From the NCBI GenBank assembly GCA_050331295.1, contig JBHJGZ010000001.1:1-64000 (forward strand): a DNA stretch of 64,000 nt, in the 5' to 3' direction. The position numbers were made by a program, and so were the translations under genes. Positions within the stretch are counted from its first letter, which is position 1, and every line of letters starts with the position of its first letter. The DNA comes from Kuafuiihalomonas sp050331295. Its GTDB lineage: Bacteria > Myxococcota > Kuafuiibacteriia > Kuafuiibacteriales > Kuafuiibacteriaceae. Below are positions 7,283 to 17,430 of this stretch, piece after piece. Under the pieces are notes generated by a model, which was given only the letters and a program-made list of their open reading frames with translations, had not been told where the DNA came from and searched no databases.

Positions 7283-7340
7283 CTCGAGGCCTGAGGCCCA
7301 TCGGGGCGGCACGCGGACGACGCCGGTCAGTGCTGGTTCT

Positions 7341-7561
7341 TTGGGGCCCGTCCGTGATGTCGCAGTCGTCACCTTTTTCGGTGACGAAGACGTGCAGGCC
7401 GATTTGCGTGTCGGTCGGCGATTCGAACGTTCCCATCGTGATGCCGAGCCAGGCTCTACGGACCGGGTCGAAGAACAGCACGCAGCCGGAGGTGCAGCAG
7501 GAATCGCGTCGCACCTTGTCGGACGTGCGATACCACGTGAGGTTGTCGGGACCGTGGATCC
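7341..7561 (-). pseudogene. GFA-family (glutathione-dependent formaldehyde-activating-like) fragment
   Basis: The minus strand encodes DNLTWYRTSDKVRRDSCC, VLFFDPVRRAWLGITMG and LHVFVTEKGDDCDITDG, which match the C-terminal half of GFA/CENP-V-fold zinc proteins. The N-terminal half with the first CXC zinc site is missing, and the second Cys motif is altered (SCCTSGC instead of the usual FCxxCGS). After ITDGPQ the frame loses family similarity and runs on antisense to the RidA gene. Both ends are therefore broken. Its truncated N-terminus lies at about 7560, exactly where the amidohydrolase remnant begins. Confidence 0.7.
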
Positions 7562-8256
7562 TTGAACGACCGGCTCTACTGGGCGATGAACAGGCGGTCT
7601 GCCTGGTGGGGTCGCTCAACTTCACCCACCCCGAGCTTCGCGCGTTGGTCGACGAAGCCCATCGGCTCCAAGTGCGCGTCGCGGCTAACGCGGTCAGCGA
7701 ACCCGGCATCGAAGCGGCTCTCGATGCTGGAGTCGACAGCATCGAGCACGGCGACGGATTTGCCGAGAAAGTCCTGCGTCGGGCGCTCAAGCGCGGGACT
7801 TACTGGGGTCCAACGGTGAAGGTGGTTGCCGATTGGGCCGAGACGATGCCGGCCGATAAACCGCGCCGAACGTACCTCACGCGAAGAGTCGCGCTGCGAC
7901 ACGAGAACTTGCGCCGCGGTCGTGCGCTCGGAGTGAAGGTTGCGTTGGGTTTCGACGCGGGCTCGAGCCCATGGTCGCGCCATCCCGCTCGGGAGTTTGA
8001 GGCCGTGGTCGTGCACGGTGGCCTGACGCAGATGCAGGCCATCCAAGCCGGAACCTCGGTGGCGGCTGACCTGATCGGGGCTAATTCGCGGGTCGGGAGG
8101 ATTCGGCCGGGCATGCTCGCCGATATGGTCGCGGTTCGTGCGAATCCTCTGACCGATATCGCAGCGTTACAGAAGGTGACGTTCGTGATGAAGGGCGGGC
8201 GACTCGTATGCACCGACGGCAACACCCGGCCAGAGCCGGTGTGTACCGAGCCCTGA
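7561..8256 (+). pseudogene. Amidohydrolase C-terminal remnant
   Basis: From about 7615 the plus strand encodes the C-terminal half of a metal-dependent amidohydrolase (imidazolonepropionase/Xaa-Pro-dipeptidase-like): HPELRALVDEAHRLQVRVAA, GVDSIEHGDGF, VKVALGFDAGSSPWSRH, GLTQMQAIQAGTSVAADLIG and GRIRPGMLADMVAV. The N-terminal half with the HxH metal site and carbamylated Lys is absent and the frame upstream is unrelated. A GTG at 7606 could start a short product, but without the first metal ligands it could not be a working enzyme. The C-terminus and stop look normal. Confidence 0.75.
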
Positions 8257-8631
8257 TTCCCGCCGCCCGGCGTGCATAGGCGGCAGCAAGCGTCGGCGCT
8301 GACCCTTTGTGACGGGCGAAGTCTGACATAGCGGAGGTTAACGGCCCCAAACCGCCGTACCATCCCCGCTACATCGCTCAGTGCCGTCCGCAGGCTACGA
8401 TCAATGGGGAAGCTCCATTGACACGGAGCACCCATGGTTGGCGGCGAAAGCAACTCTGAAAGCTGCCTGACTTAGCGCTCACACGTTGGTTTCGGGGCCG
8501 AAAGCCGGTCCCTATTTGGCAGCCAATAGGCTGCAAATGGTGTCTACGTCAGGGGCCGTTGCTGCCCCAGTAGCTCCGAGCCGTTCGATACGCCTCGGGC
8601 CCCCGAGCGTGCGGGGAGCGGCTGACGACAC
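8257..8631. other. Intergenic region without visible gene
   Basis: About 375 bases between the amidohydrolase remnant and the 3' end of the glycosyltransferase gene. All frames are short and compositionally random. A small inverted repeat occurs at tggggaagctccatt-like sequence near 8403-8418, but without a T-run. I see no RNA gene or mobile-element end. Confidence 0.45.
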
Positions 8632-9708
8632 TCAACAAGAAGGTATGGCGGCTGTACCGGGTCCGCGTTCGCCTCGCCGTCGCCAATACGCAGCCGACTT
8701 CTTGGCGACTTTTTCCATGACCGCCGAGTAGACCCATCGACCGCGCTTCGCTGCTGTCGGCGTTGAGCTCCATGTCTCAAATTGCTCCCGAATCGGACCG
8801 TTTAGCACATCAACCCACCGCCTCAGAATCGCGGGCACGGAGTACTCCGGTGCTCGACGATGTCCTTGTTCGATGATCTTGGCGTACAAGTCGGGATTGC
8901 TCTTGAGCATCTTCAGCACCCGCAGGACGTCTTTCGGCGAACGAACAACCAGGAAGTCCAAGTCCGATCGTCGAATCTCGGCGTAGGCCGGTTCTGGTCC
9001 TACGAGGGCGGGAACGCCAGCAATCCAAGAATTGAAGACCTTGTTCGGCGGCTTGGTCATGTAGTCGAGTTGGGTCAGGTCTCGGACGGCGAGCACGGCG
9101 TCGACGTCCTGATAGTCGTGCATCTTGATTCTTGGATGCGCTCCGGAGTCCTCCCGGTCCGCCCCTTTTCGCGCATCGAGAGTGTCCAGTCGCAATCGAA
9201 CTCCGAGTGCGGATAAGGAGCGGATGAAGTCTTCGCTCTTGTAGACGGACGCGAGATTGATTGAGCTTCCCTTGAACGCCAAGACTTCAAGCCGCGACCC
9301 CCGGCTCGGGTCTCGAGGTAGAATTCCCGGCTGGGGGAAGCCGGTGATCACGGCCATGTTGGGCCGGGAACCACGAAGACCATTCTGTTCGATCGCGAAG
9401 TTGCCGAGGCAGGGCCGATGCCCATCACCACGAGTCGAGACGAGGAACGCACGGAAGGGTCGAGTCTTCAGGCCGATATGGGTTCCTTCGGCAATGTTTA
9501 CGACATCTTCCTTCAGGGTGGACGAATAAGTTACGGGGAATCCGGCCCTCTTGAACTGAATATACGCATGGTTAATCCAATATGTGACGGGTGTCGTGCA
9601 TCGTTGACTCAGACAATCGTCATCGATCTCTCGCCATTGGCCATTCGCCATTTCCGGCCAGATGTCTTGCTCCGGCAGTACGAAGTTCACAGGGACTTTT
9701 AGTTGCAT
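8632..9708 (-). CDS. Probable glycosyltransferase
   Basis: A 358-residue soluble protein read from an ATG at 9708 behind ggagaa. It begins with a Rossmann-like strand (VPVNFVLPEQDIW), then TYWINHAYIQFKRAGFPVTYSS. The second half has typical GT-B family signatures: MHDYQDVDAVLAVRDLTQLD, KPPNKVFNSWIAGVPALVGPEPAYAEIRRS and LDFLVVRSPKDVLRVLKML, followed by closing helices LYAKIIEQGHRRAPEYS. The nucleotide-sugar-binding motif with a Pro-Ala-Tyr-Ala-Glu turn supports a transferase acting on a polysaccharide or small glycan. Its substrate is unknown. It stands beside decayed sequence, so it may be the survivor of a lost polysaccharide locus. The ORF extends upstream without starts that look genuine. 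Confidence 0.65.
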   Translation of the reverse strand: MQLKVPVNFVLPEQDIWPEMANGQWREIDDDCLSQRCTTPVTYWINHAYIQFKRAGFPVTYSSTLKEDVVNIAEGTHIGLKTRPFRAFLVSTRGDGHRPCLGNFAIEQNGLRGSRPNMAVITGFPQPGILPRDPSRGSRLEVLAFKGSSINLASVYKSEDFIRSLSALGVRLRLDTLDARKGADREDSGAHPRIKMHDYQDVDAVLAVRDLTQLDYMTKPPNKVFNSWIAGVPALVGPEPAYAEIRRSDLDFLVVRSPKDVLRVLKMLKSNPDLYAKIIEQGHRRAPEYSVPAILRRWVDVLNGPIREQFETWSSTPTAAKRGRWVYSAVMEKVAKKSAAYWRRRGERGPGTAAIPSC

Positions 9709-9889
9709 TTGAAGATTTCTCCGTCGGAACAGGACTGGCGCGACGCAAACACATAAAACCGGAAGGCTCAAGCCGTACTCGTGTGACAGGATGAAGAAGG
9801 GTACGGACTTTAACCGGAATGCGACCAGGCCAGCGAAGAGCGGAAGGTGGTTGGGCATCGAGTGTGCGAAGCGCGACACGAGGGCCCGC

Positions 9890-10668
9890 TTAGGTGAACG
9901 TCTGGATGAATCTCTCGACGACGTTTCGAGCTCGCTCCAATTTTCTCGCGGAGTCGACGACACCCAAGGAACACCTTCCCGAGGTTCGGGTTCGAATATG
10001 CCGGCCGTACCACCAAGATGGATCTTGCTCGCTCGGCAGCGTGTGACCGATCGCATCTGCGATGGCGTCGGACGCTTCAATGGACGGCCAGCAGCCAACG
10101 TCCTCAAGCTTGTACAGATCGGTCTCGGGTCGCCACGCCTTGATTCGGTCCCTCATCGCCCACCGCAACCGGGTCTTCCGTGCCCCGCAGCACGGTCATC
10201 GGCGCGCTGCGGAAGTTCGCAGGGGTTGTAACCCATACTTGGTAGAACCTCTCTCGCTCCGGCTGGTATCCAAGGATGTTGAACATCACCTTCGCTTCAT
10301 CGTGGCGTAGATCTGGGCGACCAAGCTTTCAACTGCGGCATCGACGGCGCCCGCTGTGGTACCCATTTGTTCGCCGTAGGCCTTTCCGCGATCCGGGAGG
10401 AAGATCTGCTTCGGACGATCCTTCTTCAGCGAAAGCAACGGATAAGCTGCTTCAGTCTCAAATCGTCTTTTGTCGGCATCACCGAACATATGATTCGATG
10501 TTTATCGAAGTACGGTCTGAGACAATCATCATCTGGAATCCATCCTCTTCCGCAATGCTGTTGAGGTCAGGAAAAACTCCGTTCCGTAAGACTGTCCCGT
10601 ATACATTCTCGGTTGGTGGGGCGCGTGGGGATGGCGCCAAACAGCGGCGACGGGGGATTTGAATCGAG
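9890..10668 (-). pseudogene. Decayed minus-strand gene(s) of unknown family
   Basis: Protein-like stretches occur in succession but in different minus-strand frames: ENVYGTVLRNGVFPDLN and EEDGFQMMIVSDRTS (about 10474-10605), KKDRPKQIFLPDRGKAYG and AVDAAVESLVAQIYATMK (10286-10430), FNILGYQPERERFYQVWVT (10200-10285) and RIKAWRPETDLYKLEDVG with a terminal ARKLERARNVVERFIQ (9890-10150). The frame switches without starts suggest one or more genes broken by several indels. I do not recognise the family. Position next to the glycosyltransferase hints at polysaccharide synthesis, but that is a guess. From 10669 to 10955 I see no gene. Confidence 0.35.
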
Positions 10669-10955
10669 CATGGGTGCCCACGAGCCCGCTCGTCGTTTGC
10701 GCGGGGGGCTTGGTCGCGATCAGGAAGGCCACGATCGGCGTGTCGTTCGATGATCCAGCGAGACCACCTGCCCCTGCGCGGGCCGGAGTTCAGGACGCTA
10801 CCAAGTCACCGTCACGGGGTAGCGGCGATGATCACCTCCTCACCCTGGGGTTACGCTCTGGGCCTCTTGTCCATCGGACCGCGGGGCACTCCTTGCATGC
10901 ATGTTTCTCGCGCGAACCTTGCGGAAAGCTCCAGCCCGTGGTGTGAGGGAAGACC

Positions 10956-13529
10956 ATGCCAACCTGTCGTCTTGTGGTCCTCACTTTGTGCGTCGCGGTT
11001 CTCGGTGCCTGCGGCGACGCCGATTCCGGCTCGAGCACGGGTTCCACCGACGATATGGACGATGGGACCGGAACCGGCAGCCCGGACGTGACCGGCTCCG
11101 TGGAACGAGTCCTGACTGCCCTCGGAGTCAACGTGCAGACCGGTGTGGGACGGGTGGACCCGGATGGGAGCCCGCTGCCCGAGGACTACGCCCCGCTGGG
11201 GAGCCGGGCCAAGATCAACGTCTTCTCCGAGCTGCTCCTCCTCGGCGTTCCCATCGACGACGACAACGTGGCGACCTCCGGTCACCAGAGCACCGTCACC
11301 AATTTAGTGCCCGGCGCCAACAACAGCCTCACGTGGGAGGTGCTCACGGATCCCGCCCTCGCGACCACGCCGTGGGCCGAGCTCGGCGCCCGGCGAGGCT
11401 CGGCCACCCTCGATGTCGACGCCGATGGCGTGGACGAAGTGGTCGTGGTCTATCAAGACGAGGGCGACGTCGAGCTGGTCGTCATCCAGGACTCCGGCGA
11501 CGGCTACGCCATCGGCGAGCCGTCCATCGTCGACACCGCGACCTGGGACCGGATCTTCGTCGAAGCCGGAGACTTCGACGGGGACGGTGACGACGACGTC
11601 TTGCTGGGGCTCATCGATCCTGCGGGGGACGCCACCCTGAAGCTGCTGGCGAACGGCGAGGGCGAGTTCACCTTCGTGTCGCCCGAGGTCGAGTTTCCGC
11701 GGGGCGACCGCTCGATCAGCAACCTACGGATGGCGGCGGGCAACCTGGACTTCGACCCGGCGGAGGAGCTGGCCCTGGTCCTGAATTCCGGTGCCACGAT
11801 GTTCGGCCAAAATGGCGAAGCCGATGTCTCCCACGACCTGGTGATCCTCGACGACGCCACCACCCGGTTTGCTTCGTTGCGCGAAACCAAGCTCGAGATC
11901 GCGACCGACACCGGGACCCAGTTCGCCGTGATCGCCGATGTGGACCTCGGTGACCTCGATGGAGACGGTCTCGACGAGGTGGTGCTGGCCGGCCTGAACC
12001 GGGCCGGTGGCGTCTCGAACTACGGGGACTTCAGGTACTTCATCGAGGTCCTCGACGATGGGCGACGCGATTTCGTCCAGCTCGCCGAGGCTCAAGCCGA
12101 GGTGGTGCTCGAGGGTGAGAACTTCCAGCCGCAGTCCTCGGGTGCCTCACAGCGACTGAACTTCGCCGCCGTCGTCGCGGCCGACGTCGACGGAGATGGG
12201 GCGAGCGAGTTCCTCGTCAACCAGCGGCTGTTCCAGTCCATGCGAACCAGTCCCGGCGCCATCACTCCCTACGATGCTGGGGATGGGCCAGCGGTGATCC
12301 CAAGCGGCAACCTCTATACCCGCGAAGGCTCGTCCGGCCAGGACTACAACTTCAACTGGGCCACCTTCTCCTTCGCGGCTGCCGACGTGACCAAGGATGG
12401 ACGCGACAACCTGGTCATCTTCTCGCAGGTCCCGACCGGGTCACGTCTGGAGGTATGGGGCGTGGACCAGATCGAGGGGTGGAGCCTCCGGGCTTCGTTC
12501 GAAGTCGAGCCCGCCGCCAGCCACGTCCGACCACGGTATCCGCAACTTCTCCTGCCGGACCTGGAGATCGAGGACACCACTGCGGCACTTCGTTACTCCG
12601 CCGGCAGCCATCGGCTCGTGTTCACCGAGCCGATCATCATCGCTGCCCTGGCTGCTGCCCCGTGCGCCACCGACCGCGGCCAGGATCTCAGCTCGTCTTG
12701 CCGCACCGCTTACGGCAACGCGGTCTCCGACCGCATGGCGCGAACCGACGGTCAGAGCCTCGTCGCCCGGGCCAGTGCCGGCATCAACATCAGCGAACCC
12801 CTGACCAACAACGGCATCGAAGTCCTGGGAAGCATCGAGGCCCGCGTCCGAAACTTCACCGAGACCTCCTATACCTTGCGTCGGGAGCTCTTGTTCGAGA
12901 CCGGGCCCATCGAGGACTCGGTCGTGTTCACCACCGTCCCTCTGGATCTCTACTCGTACGAGATCCTCTCCCACCCGGACCCGCAGCTGATCGGTGAAAC
13001 GGTGGAGGTCCGCCTGCCGCGCGAGCCGATCACCCTGATGACCACCCGCGGGTTCTACAATCAGAACATCCTCGAGGACGGCGTGCCCATCGACGACCGG
13101 ATCTTCCGGCACGTCGAAGGCCAGCCGGACAGTTACCTGACCCAAGCCGAAAAGAACCAGCTCATCGCGGGTCGGTTGGCGATCGAAGGTACGCCGGCGT
13201 CGGTGGGTGAAGGCACGGGTCAGTCGATCTCCACCATCTCATCGTTCGAAGAGACCACCACGGGCACGAGCTACGAATACAATCGATCGATCGACGTTCG
13301 GGTGACGGGCGGCATCACGGTGGCCGAGGTATCGGTGGGCACCGGCTCGGACAGCGCCATCGAGATCAGCCGCGGTACGGAATCCATCTACCAGGGCGCG
13401 GTGGGCAACATCGATGCTACATCCTTCGACGCTGGCCTGGACTACGGGTGGGGCCTGTTCACCTACGTCTACGAAGACCCCAGCACCGGCCAGACCTTCG
13501 AAGTGCTCAACTACTGGGTCGACCCCTAG
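10956..13529 (+). CDS. FG-GAP/VCBS-repeat lipoprotein
   Basis: An 857-residue exported lipoprotein: the leader ends in VLGAC (Cys19-20 region), followed by a Gly/Ser/Thr/Asp linker. The middle holds at least four FG-GAP-like calcium loops: DVDADGVDEVVV, DFDGDGDDDVLLG, DLDGDGLDEVVLAG and DVDGDGASEFLV, as found in beta-propeller surface proteins of the integrin-alpha/VCBS type. Residues 560-857 lack the loops and appear beta-rich with a DP-rich end. Such proteins are common on the surface of Myxococcota and may bind ligands or cells; no enzyme motif is visible. It stands alone, with a convergent peptidase gene downstream. Confidence 0.82.
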   Translation: MPTCRLVVLTLCVAVLGACGDADSGSSTGSTDDMDDGTGTGSPDVTGSVERVLTALGVNVQTGVGRVDPDGSPLPEDYAPLGSRAKINVFSELLLLGVPIDDDNVATSGHQSTVTNLVPGANNSLTWEVLTDPALATTPWAELGARRGSATLDVDADGVDEVVVVYQDEGDVELVVIQDSGDGYAIGEPSIVDTATWDRIFVEAGDFDGDGDDDVLLGLIDPAGDATLKLLANGEGEFTFVSPEVEFPRGDRSISNLRMAAGNLDFDPAEELALVLNSGATMFGQNGEADVSHDLVILDDATTRFASLRETKLEIATDTGTQFAVIADVDLGDLDGDGLDEVVLAGLNRAGGVSNYGDFRYFIEVLDDGRRDFVQLAEAQAEVVLEGENFQPQSSGASQRLNFAAVVAADVDGDGASEFLVNQRLFQSMRTSPGAITPYDAGDGPAVIPSGNLYTREGSSGQDYNFNWATFSFAAADVTKDGRDNLVIFSQVPTGSRLEVWGVDQIEGWSLRASFEVEPAASHVRPRYPQLLLPDLEIEDTTAALRYSAGSHRLVFTEPIIIAALAAAPCATDRGQDLSSSCRTAYGNAVSDRMARTDGQSLVARASAGINISEPLTNNGIEVLGSIEARVRNFTETSYTLRRELLFETGPIEDSVVFTTVPLDLYSYEILSHPDPQLIGETVEVRLPREPITLMTTRGFYNQNILEDGVPIDDRIFRHVEGQPDSYLTQAEKNQLIAGRLAIEGTPASVGEGTGQSISTISSFEETTTGTSYEYNRSIDVRVTGGITVAEVSVGTGSDSAIEISRGTESIYQGAVGNIDATSFDAGLDYGWGLFTYVYEDPSTGQTFEVLNYWVDP

Positions 13530-13655
13530 AGCGAAGCCATCGCCGGCTCGAGCTCGGAGCCCATCCCATCCTGCATCGGTGCCCCGAAGACTTCTTTGTC
13601 GGTCCCATCGAGGCTCCGGCCCCCCTCCGCCCTCGTCTGACGGCGCAGCTTCGTT

Positions 13656-15830
13656 CTAGTCGCTCACGAAGCCACGTTTCTCGAGCAGGGGCTCGACGGA
13701 GGGCTTTCGACCGCGGAAGCTCGTGTAGAGCTCCATCTCGTCCCGCGATGATCCGGCTGAGAAGATGAAGTCGCGGAGTTTCTTCGAAAGCTCGGGGTCG
13801 AAAACGTCTCCCTTCTCTTCAAACGCTGCGAAGGCGTCGGCCTCGAGAACCTGGGCCCAACCGTAGACGTAGTAGCCGGCCGAGTAAAAGTCGTTCGAAA
13901 AGATGTGCTGAAAGTAGGGCGAATAGTAGCGCGGCGCGATTTCCGGGATCATACCGATCTTCTCCATGGTCGCGGCATCGAAAGCGTTCACGTCCGTGAT
14001 CGCTTTCGTTTCTTCCAAGTTCTTGGTGTGCCACTCGAGGTCGAGGAGCGCCGCCGCCACATACTCGCCGGTCTCGAAACCCTGATTGAACTTCGAGCTC
14101 TCGTTGATCTTCGCGACGAGCGCGTCGGGGATCGGCTGGGAAGTCTCGTAGTGCTTGGCATAGCTCTTGATGACCGAGGGCTCGCTGGCCCAATTCTCGA
14201 GCAGCTGAGACGGGAACTCGACATAGTCGATCTTCACGGAGGTGCCGGCGAGACGCGGGTAGGTGACGTCGGAAAGGAGTCCATGAAGAGCATGCCCGAA
14301 CTCGTGGAAAAGCGTCACGACCTCACTCCAACCGAGCAGGGCCGGCTTGTCGCCGGCGGGGGCCGGAAAGTTGCCCACGTTTTGGATGACGGGACGCGTC
14401 TCGCCGCCGAGCTTGCGCTGACCTCGAAAGCTCGTCATCCAGGCTCCGCTGCGCTTGCTCTGGCGTGGGAAGTAATCGACGTAGAGCAGCCCTACATGGG
14501 TACCATCGTTGTTCTTCACGTCGAACGCCTTCACCTGCGGGTGATACGTGGGCACGGACTCGGTGACTTCCTCAAAGGTGATCCCGAAGAGTCGCTCGGC
14601 GGTGGCGAAGGCGCCTTGGCGGACCGCGTCGACTTCAAAGTAAGGTTTGAGCTCTTCTTCGCTGAGATCATACTTCTCTTTGCGAAGCTTCTCGGCGTAG
14701 TACCGCCAATCCCACGGTTCGAGCTCGGCCCCATCACCCAGGTCGCGCTTCAGGAGCTTGGTGAGCTCGGCTCTCTCCTCCTTCATCCGCTTCAACGCCC
14801 CGGCGAACAACTTGTTCATCAGTTCCAGCGCTGCTTCCGGCGTGCCGGCCATGTTGCCTTCGAGGGTGTAGAGGGCGTGGTTCTCATACCCGAGTAGGGG
14901 CGCGCGTTCGGCCCGGAGGGCGGCTACTTTGAGGGCGAGCTCGCGGGTGTCTTGCTCGCCCTCGTGACTGCCGCGCTCATGGAAGGCTTTCCAGAGCTCT
15001 CTTCGAAGGTCGCGATCCTTTGCGTACTTCATGAAGGGCTCATAGGACGCACGCACCATCGTATACGCCCACTGGCCGTCATGGCCCCGCTCCTTCGCCA
15101 GAGACGCGCCTGCGGCTTTCACCTCATCCGGAAGACCATCGAGTCTTGTTTCGTCGTCGACGAGGAGTAGATAGGCATTCTCTTTGAGCAGCCGCGCCGC
15201 GTACTCGGTGAAGAGCGAAGCGAGCTCCGAGTTGATCGCTTTGAGCCTGTCTTTGGCCTCACCTTGCACGGTCGCGCCGGCGCGCACGAAGTCCCGATGG
15301 TAGTCCTCGATGAGCTTCGTTTGCTCAGCGTTGAGGCCGAGGCTCCCGCGCTTGGCATGGAGCGCGGCCACCCGCGCAAAGAGCTTCTCGTTCAGTACGA
15401 TCGCGTCATTGTGCTTCGCGAACCGGGGCGCGTACTCGACCCGGAGGGCCTGCAGGCCATCGGTGAGGTCGGTGGCGGCGAGGTTGAAGAAGGTTTGCGT
15501 GGAACGATTCAGCATTCGACCGGAGCGCTCCATCGCTTCGATGGTGTTGGCGAAGGTGGGAGGCTCGGGATTGGCGACGATGGCGTCGATCTCGGCCAAG
15601 TGGCGCTTCATCGCTTCGTCGAAGGCGGGGGCGAAGTGCCTTTCTTCGATCCGATCGAAGGGTGGGACGCCGTAGGGCGTGTCCCAGCGTTCTTCAAAGA
15701 ATGGGTTGTCGGTCATGTTGGCCTCCGGTTTCGGCGCGGCCTTGGTCAGAGGCTCTGGGGCAGGGGTCTTCTGCGCGCAGGCGAGCGTCCATGACAGAGC
15801 TGCGGTGATGATGACTTGATTGTTGTCCAT
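13656..15830 (-). CDS. M3-family oligopeptidase, probable lipoprotein
   Basis: A 724-residue zinc metallopeptidase of the M3 family (oligopeptidase A / peptidyl-dipeptidase Dcp type), of normal family length plus a leader. The catalytic motif HEFGHALH is at residues 509-516 (two zinc His and the Glu base), with the third ligand in EFPSQLLENW about 25 residues later. C-terminal landmarks YYSPYFQHIFSNDFYSAGYY and FSAGSSRDEMELY are also family-typical. The leader ITAALSWTLAC predicts lipoprotein export, whereas classical Dcp/OpdA are cytoplasmic; periplasmic peptide breakdown is likely. The ATG at 15830 is preferred to a TTG four codons earlier. Confidence 0.93.
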   Translation of the reverse strand: MDNNQVIITAALSWTLACAQKTPAPEPLTKAAPKPEANMTDNPFFEERWDTPYGVPPFDRIEERHFAPAFDEAMKRHLAEIDAIVANPEPPTFANTIEAMERSGRMLNRSTQTFFNLAATDLTDGLQALRVEYAPRFAKHNDAIVLNEKLFARVAALHAKRGSLGLNAEQTKLIEDYHRDFVRAGATVQGEAKDRLKAINSELASLFTEYAARLLKENAYLLLVDDETRLDGLPDEVKAAGASLAKERGHDGQWAYTMVRASYEPFMKYAKDRDLRRELWKAFHERGSHEGEQDTRELALKVAALRAERAPLLGYENHALYTLEGNMAGTPEAALELMNKLFAGALKRMKEERAELTKLLKRDLGDGAELEPWDWRYYAEKLRKEKYDLSEEELKPYFEVDAVRQGAFATAERLFGITFEEVTESVPTYHPQVKAFDVKNNDGTHVGLLYVDYFPRQSKRSGAWMTSFRGQRKLGGETRPVIQNVGNFPAPAGDKPALLGWSEVVTLFHEFGHALHGLLSDVTYPRLAGTSVKIDYVEFPSQLLENWASEPSVIKSYAKHYETSQPIPDALVAKINESSKFNQGFETGEYVAAALLDLEWHTKNLEETKAITDVNAFDAATMEKIGMIPEIAPRYYSPYFQHIFSNDFYSAGYYVYGWAQVLEADAFAAFEEKGDVFDPELSKKLRDFIFSAGSSRDEMELYTSFRGRKPSVEPLLEKRGFVSD

Positions 15831-16011
15831 CTTGCGACTCAAGCCATTGCTTTAAATGGAGGGACACACAACCCATTTCTCGATGCCGAGGCGGCCCTCG
15901 ACGTTCTCGTGCCCAGCACGCTGCGCCTTTCGCGCGGTCGGTTCTTCGCATGTTCCGCCATGCGACCCGAGACGTAATGGCCGCGAGGGCGGTCTCGCAC
16001 ACGTCGACGGG

Positions 16012-17430
16012 TCAGGATTGGGTCGTGACCATGTCAACGGGCAATCGCACGATGGCGACTGTACCGTCGCCCGGCCGGGACTCGAGAAACAGGTCGCCGC
16101 CGTGGTCTTGCACGATGCTTCGGCTCGCCGCGAGGCCCAAACCCAGCTTCACGCGACCGCGGCCGCGAACGAAGGTGGGTTCGAAGGCTCGCGCCAAGAG
16201 TTCGGGAGACAGGCCCGGACCGTGGTCTCGGATCCGTACCTCGACGTAGTCCTCCTTCTCTTGGGTTTCGACCACGATGTCCTGGTCGCGGGGCGAAGCC
16301 TCGATTGCATTCTTCAGCAGGTTCAGGAAGACCTGGTTGATCGCCATGGGGCGGCACCGAACCTTGGGGAGCTGTCCGTAGCGGCGTTCGATCCCGGTCG
16401 GGTGGTCGAACTCGCCGCTGGCCAGCATGAAGCCACTGTCCAGCCCTTCGTGGATATCGACCGTCTGTACCTCGGCCTGGTCGGGTCGAGAGAAGCTCTT
16501 GAACGCCTCGAGTACTTGGTCCAGCCGCTGGAGCGAGCCCACTGCCGCTCCGTTCGCCTCGGCCAGCACCTTTGCAGCCCGCGCTCTCTGCGCGGGTTCG
16601 GTACCCTCTTCGGTCAGCTTGTCTCCGGCGCGACACACTGTTTGGAAGCTCGAACGCAGCGTCCCAAGGGGCGTGTTGAGTTCGTGCAGGACACCGGCGA
16701 CGAGCCGCCCCATCAGTTGCACGCGCTGCTCCTGAAGGCCTTTCATTTCGGAGAAGAGGTCCCTGATCAGGCGTCGCGTCCGGAAGTTCGCTACCGTGAG
16801 AACAGCAGTAATGGACAGAAAGATTGTGATGTCGATGAGGATGAAGGGGTCGATGCCCAAGAGGATCGCGTGAATGGCGATATAGGTCAGCGTTCCGACG
16901 ATTCCGGTGATGAGGGATACGGGCCAATCGAATCGAAGGGCATTGAAGGCCAAAATGCACATCATACCCATCGAAACACCGTCCATCATCCCGTCGACAT
17001 CAGGGGGAGGGCTCGTCCTCTGAAGCCCGATGGCGACCGAGACGGTCCCGAGCACCGTCAAGTCGGTAATCGTGATGGCCGCAGGAAACCATGGCCGGAA
17101 CCGTCGGCGCAGAACGAACTGGCTGAATCCGGCGAGCAGGCCGCCCCAGGCCAGGAAGACGAGTCCTTGTATGGCCGATCTCATCGGCGTTCCGGGCACC
17201 GACCATGACTCGAGAGCCCAGGCCAGATTGAGCGTGAGGCCCACGATGACCCAGATCCCTACGCGCGCCCAGTTCAGAATCCTCTCGGTTCGCCAGGTCG
17301 TTTCGAAGAGCACGCGGTTGACGCCTCGAAGCGGGACGGCACGGTTCGTGGGCACGGCGCGGGCGGCGGAGTCGGAGGGTTCGTCACGGGCGCGACCCAG
17401 GCCACCAGGTAGAGATTCGGCCCCGCTCAC
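16012..17430 (-). CDS. Membrane sensor histidine kinase
   Basis: A 472-residue histidine kinase. Residues 55-215 contain about five or six hydrophobic helices (WARVGIWVIVGLTLNLAWA, AIQGLVFLAWGGLLAGF, LITGIVGTLTYIAIHAILLG and others) with no large extracytoplasmic sensor. The H-box is VAGVLHELNTPLGTL with phospho-acceptor His249. The ATPase domain carries an N-box NQVFLNLLKNAIEAS, G1 RDHGPGLS and G2 KLGLGLAASRSI. No response regulator is adjacent, so it is an orphan kinase. Start is a GTG without an obvious ribosome site; the conserved part begins near residue 36, so translation may start further in. Confidence 0.9.
   Translation of the reverse strand: MSGAESLPGGLGRARDEPSDSAARAVPTNRAVPLRGVNRVLFETTWRTERILNWARVGIWVIVGLTLNLAWALESWSVPGTPMRSAIQGLVFLAWGGLLAGFSQFVLRRRFRPWFPAAITITDLTVLGTVSVAIGLQRTSPPPDVDGMMDGVSMGMMCILAFNALRFDWPVSLITGIVGTLTYIAIHAILLGIDPFILIDITIFLSITAVLTVANFRTRRLIRDLFSEMKGLQEQRVQLMGRLVAGVLHELNTPLGTLRSSFQTVCRAGDKLTEEGTEPAQRARAAKVLAEANGAAVGSLQRLDQVLEAFKSFSRPDQAEVQTVDIHEGLDSGFMLASGEFDHPTGIERRYGQLPKVRCRPMAINQVFLNLLKNAIEASPRDQDIVVETQEKEDYVEVRIRDHGPGLSPELLARAFEPTFVRGRGRVKLGLGLAASRSIVQDHGGDLFLESRPGDGTVAIVRLPVDMVTTQS

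Noticed and set aside
15856..17208. 450-codon rightward frame
   Set aside because: Antisense to the sensor histidine kinase, whose H-, N- and G-boxes are clear on the other strand.
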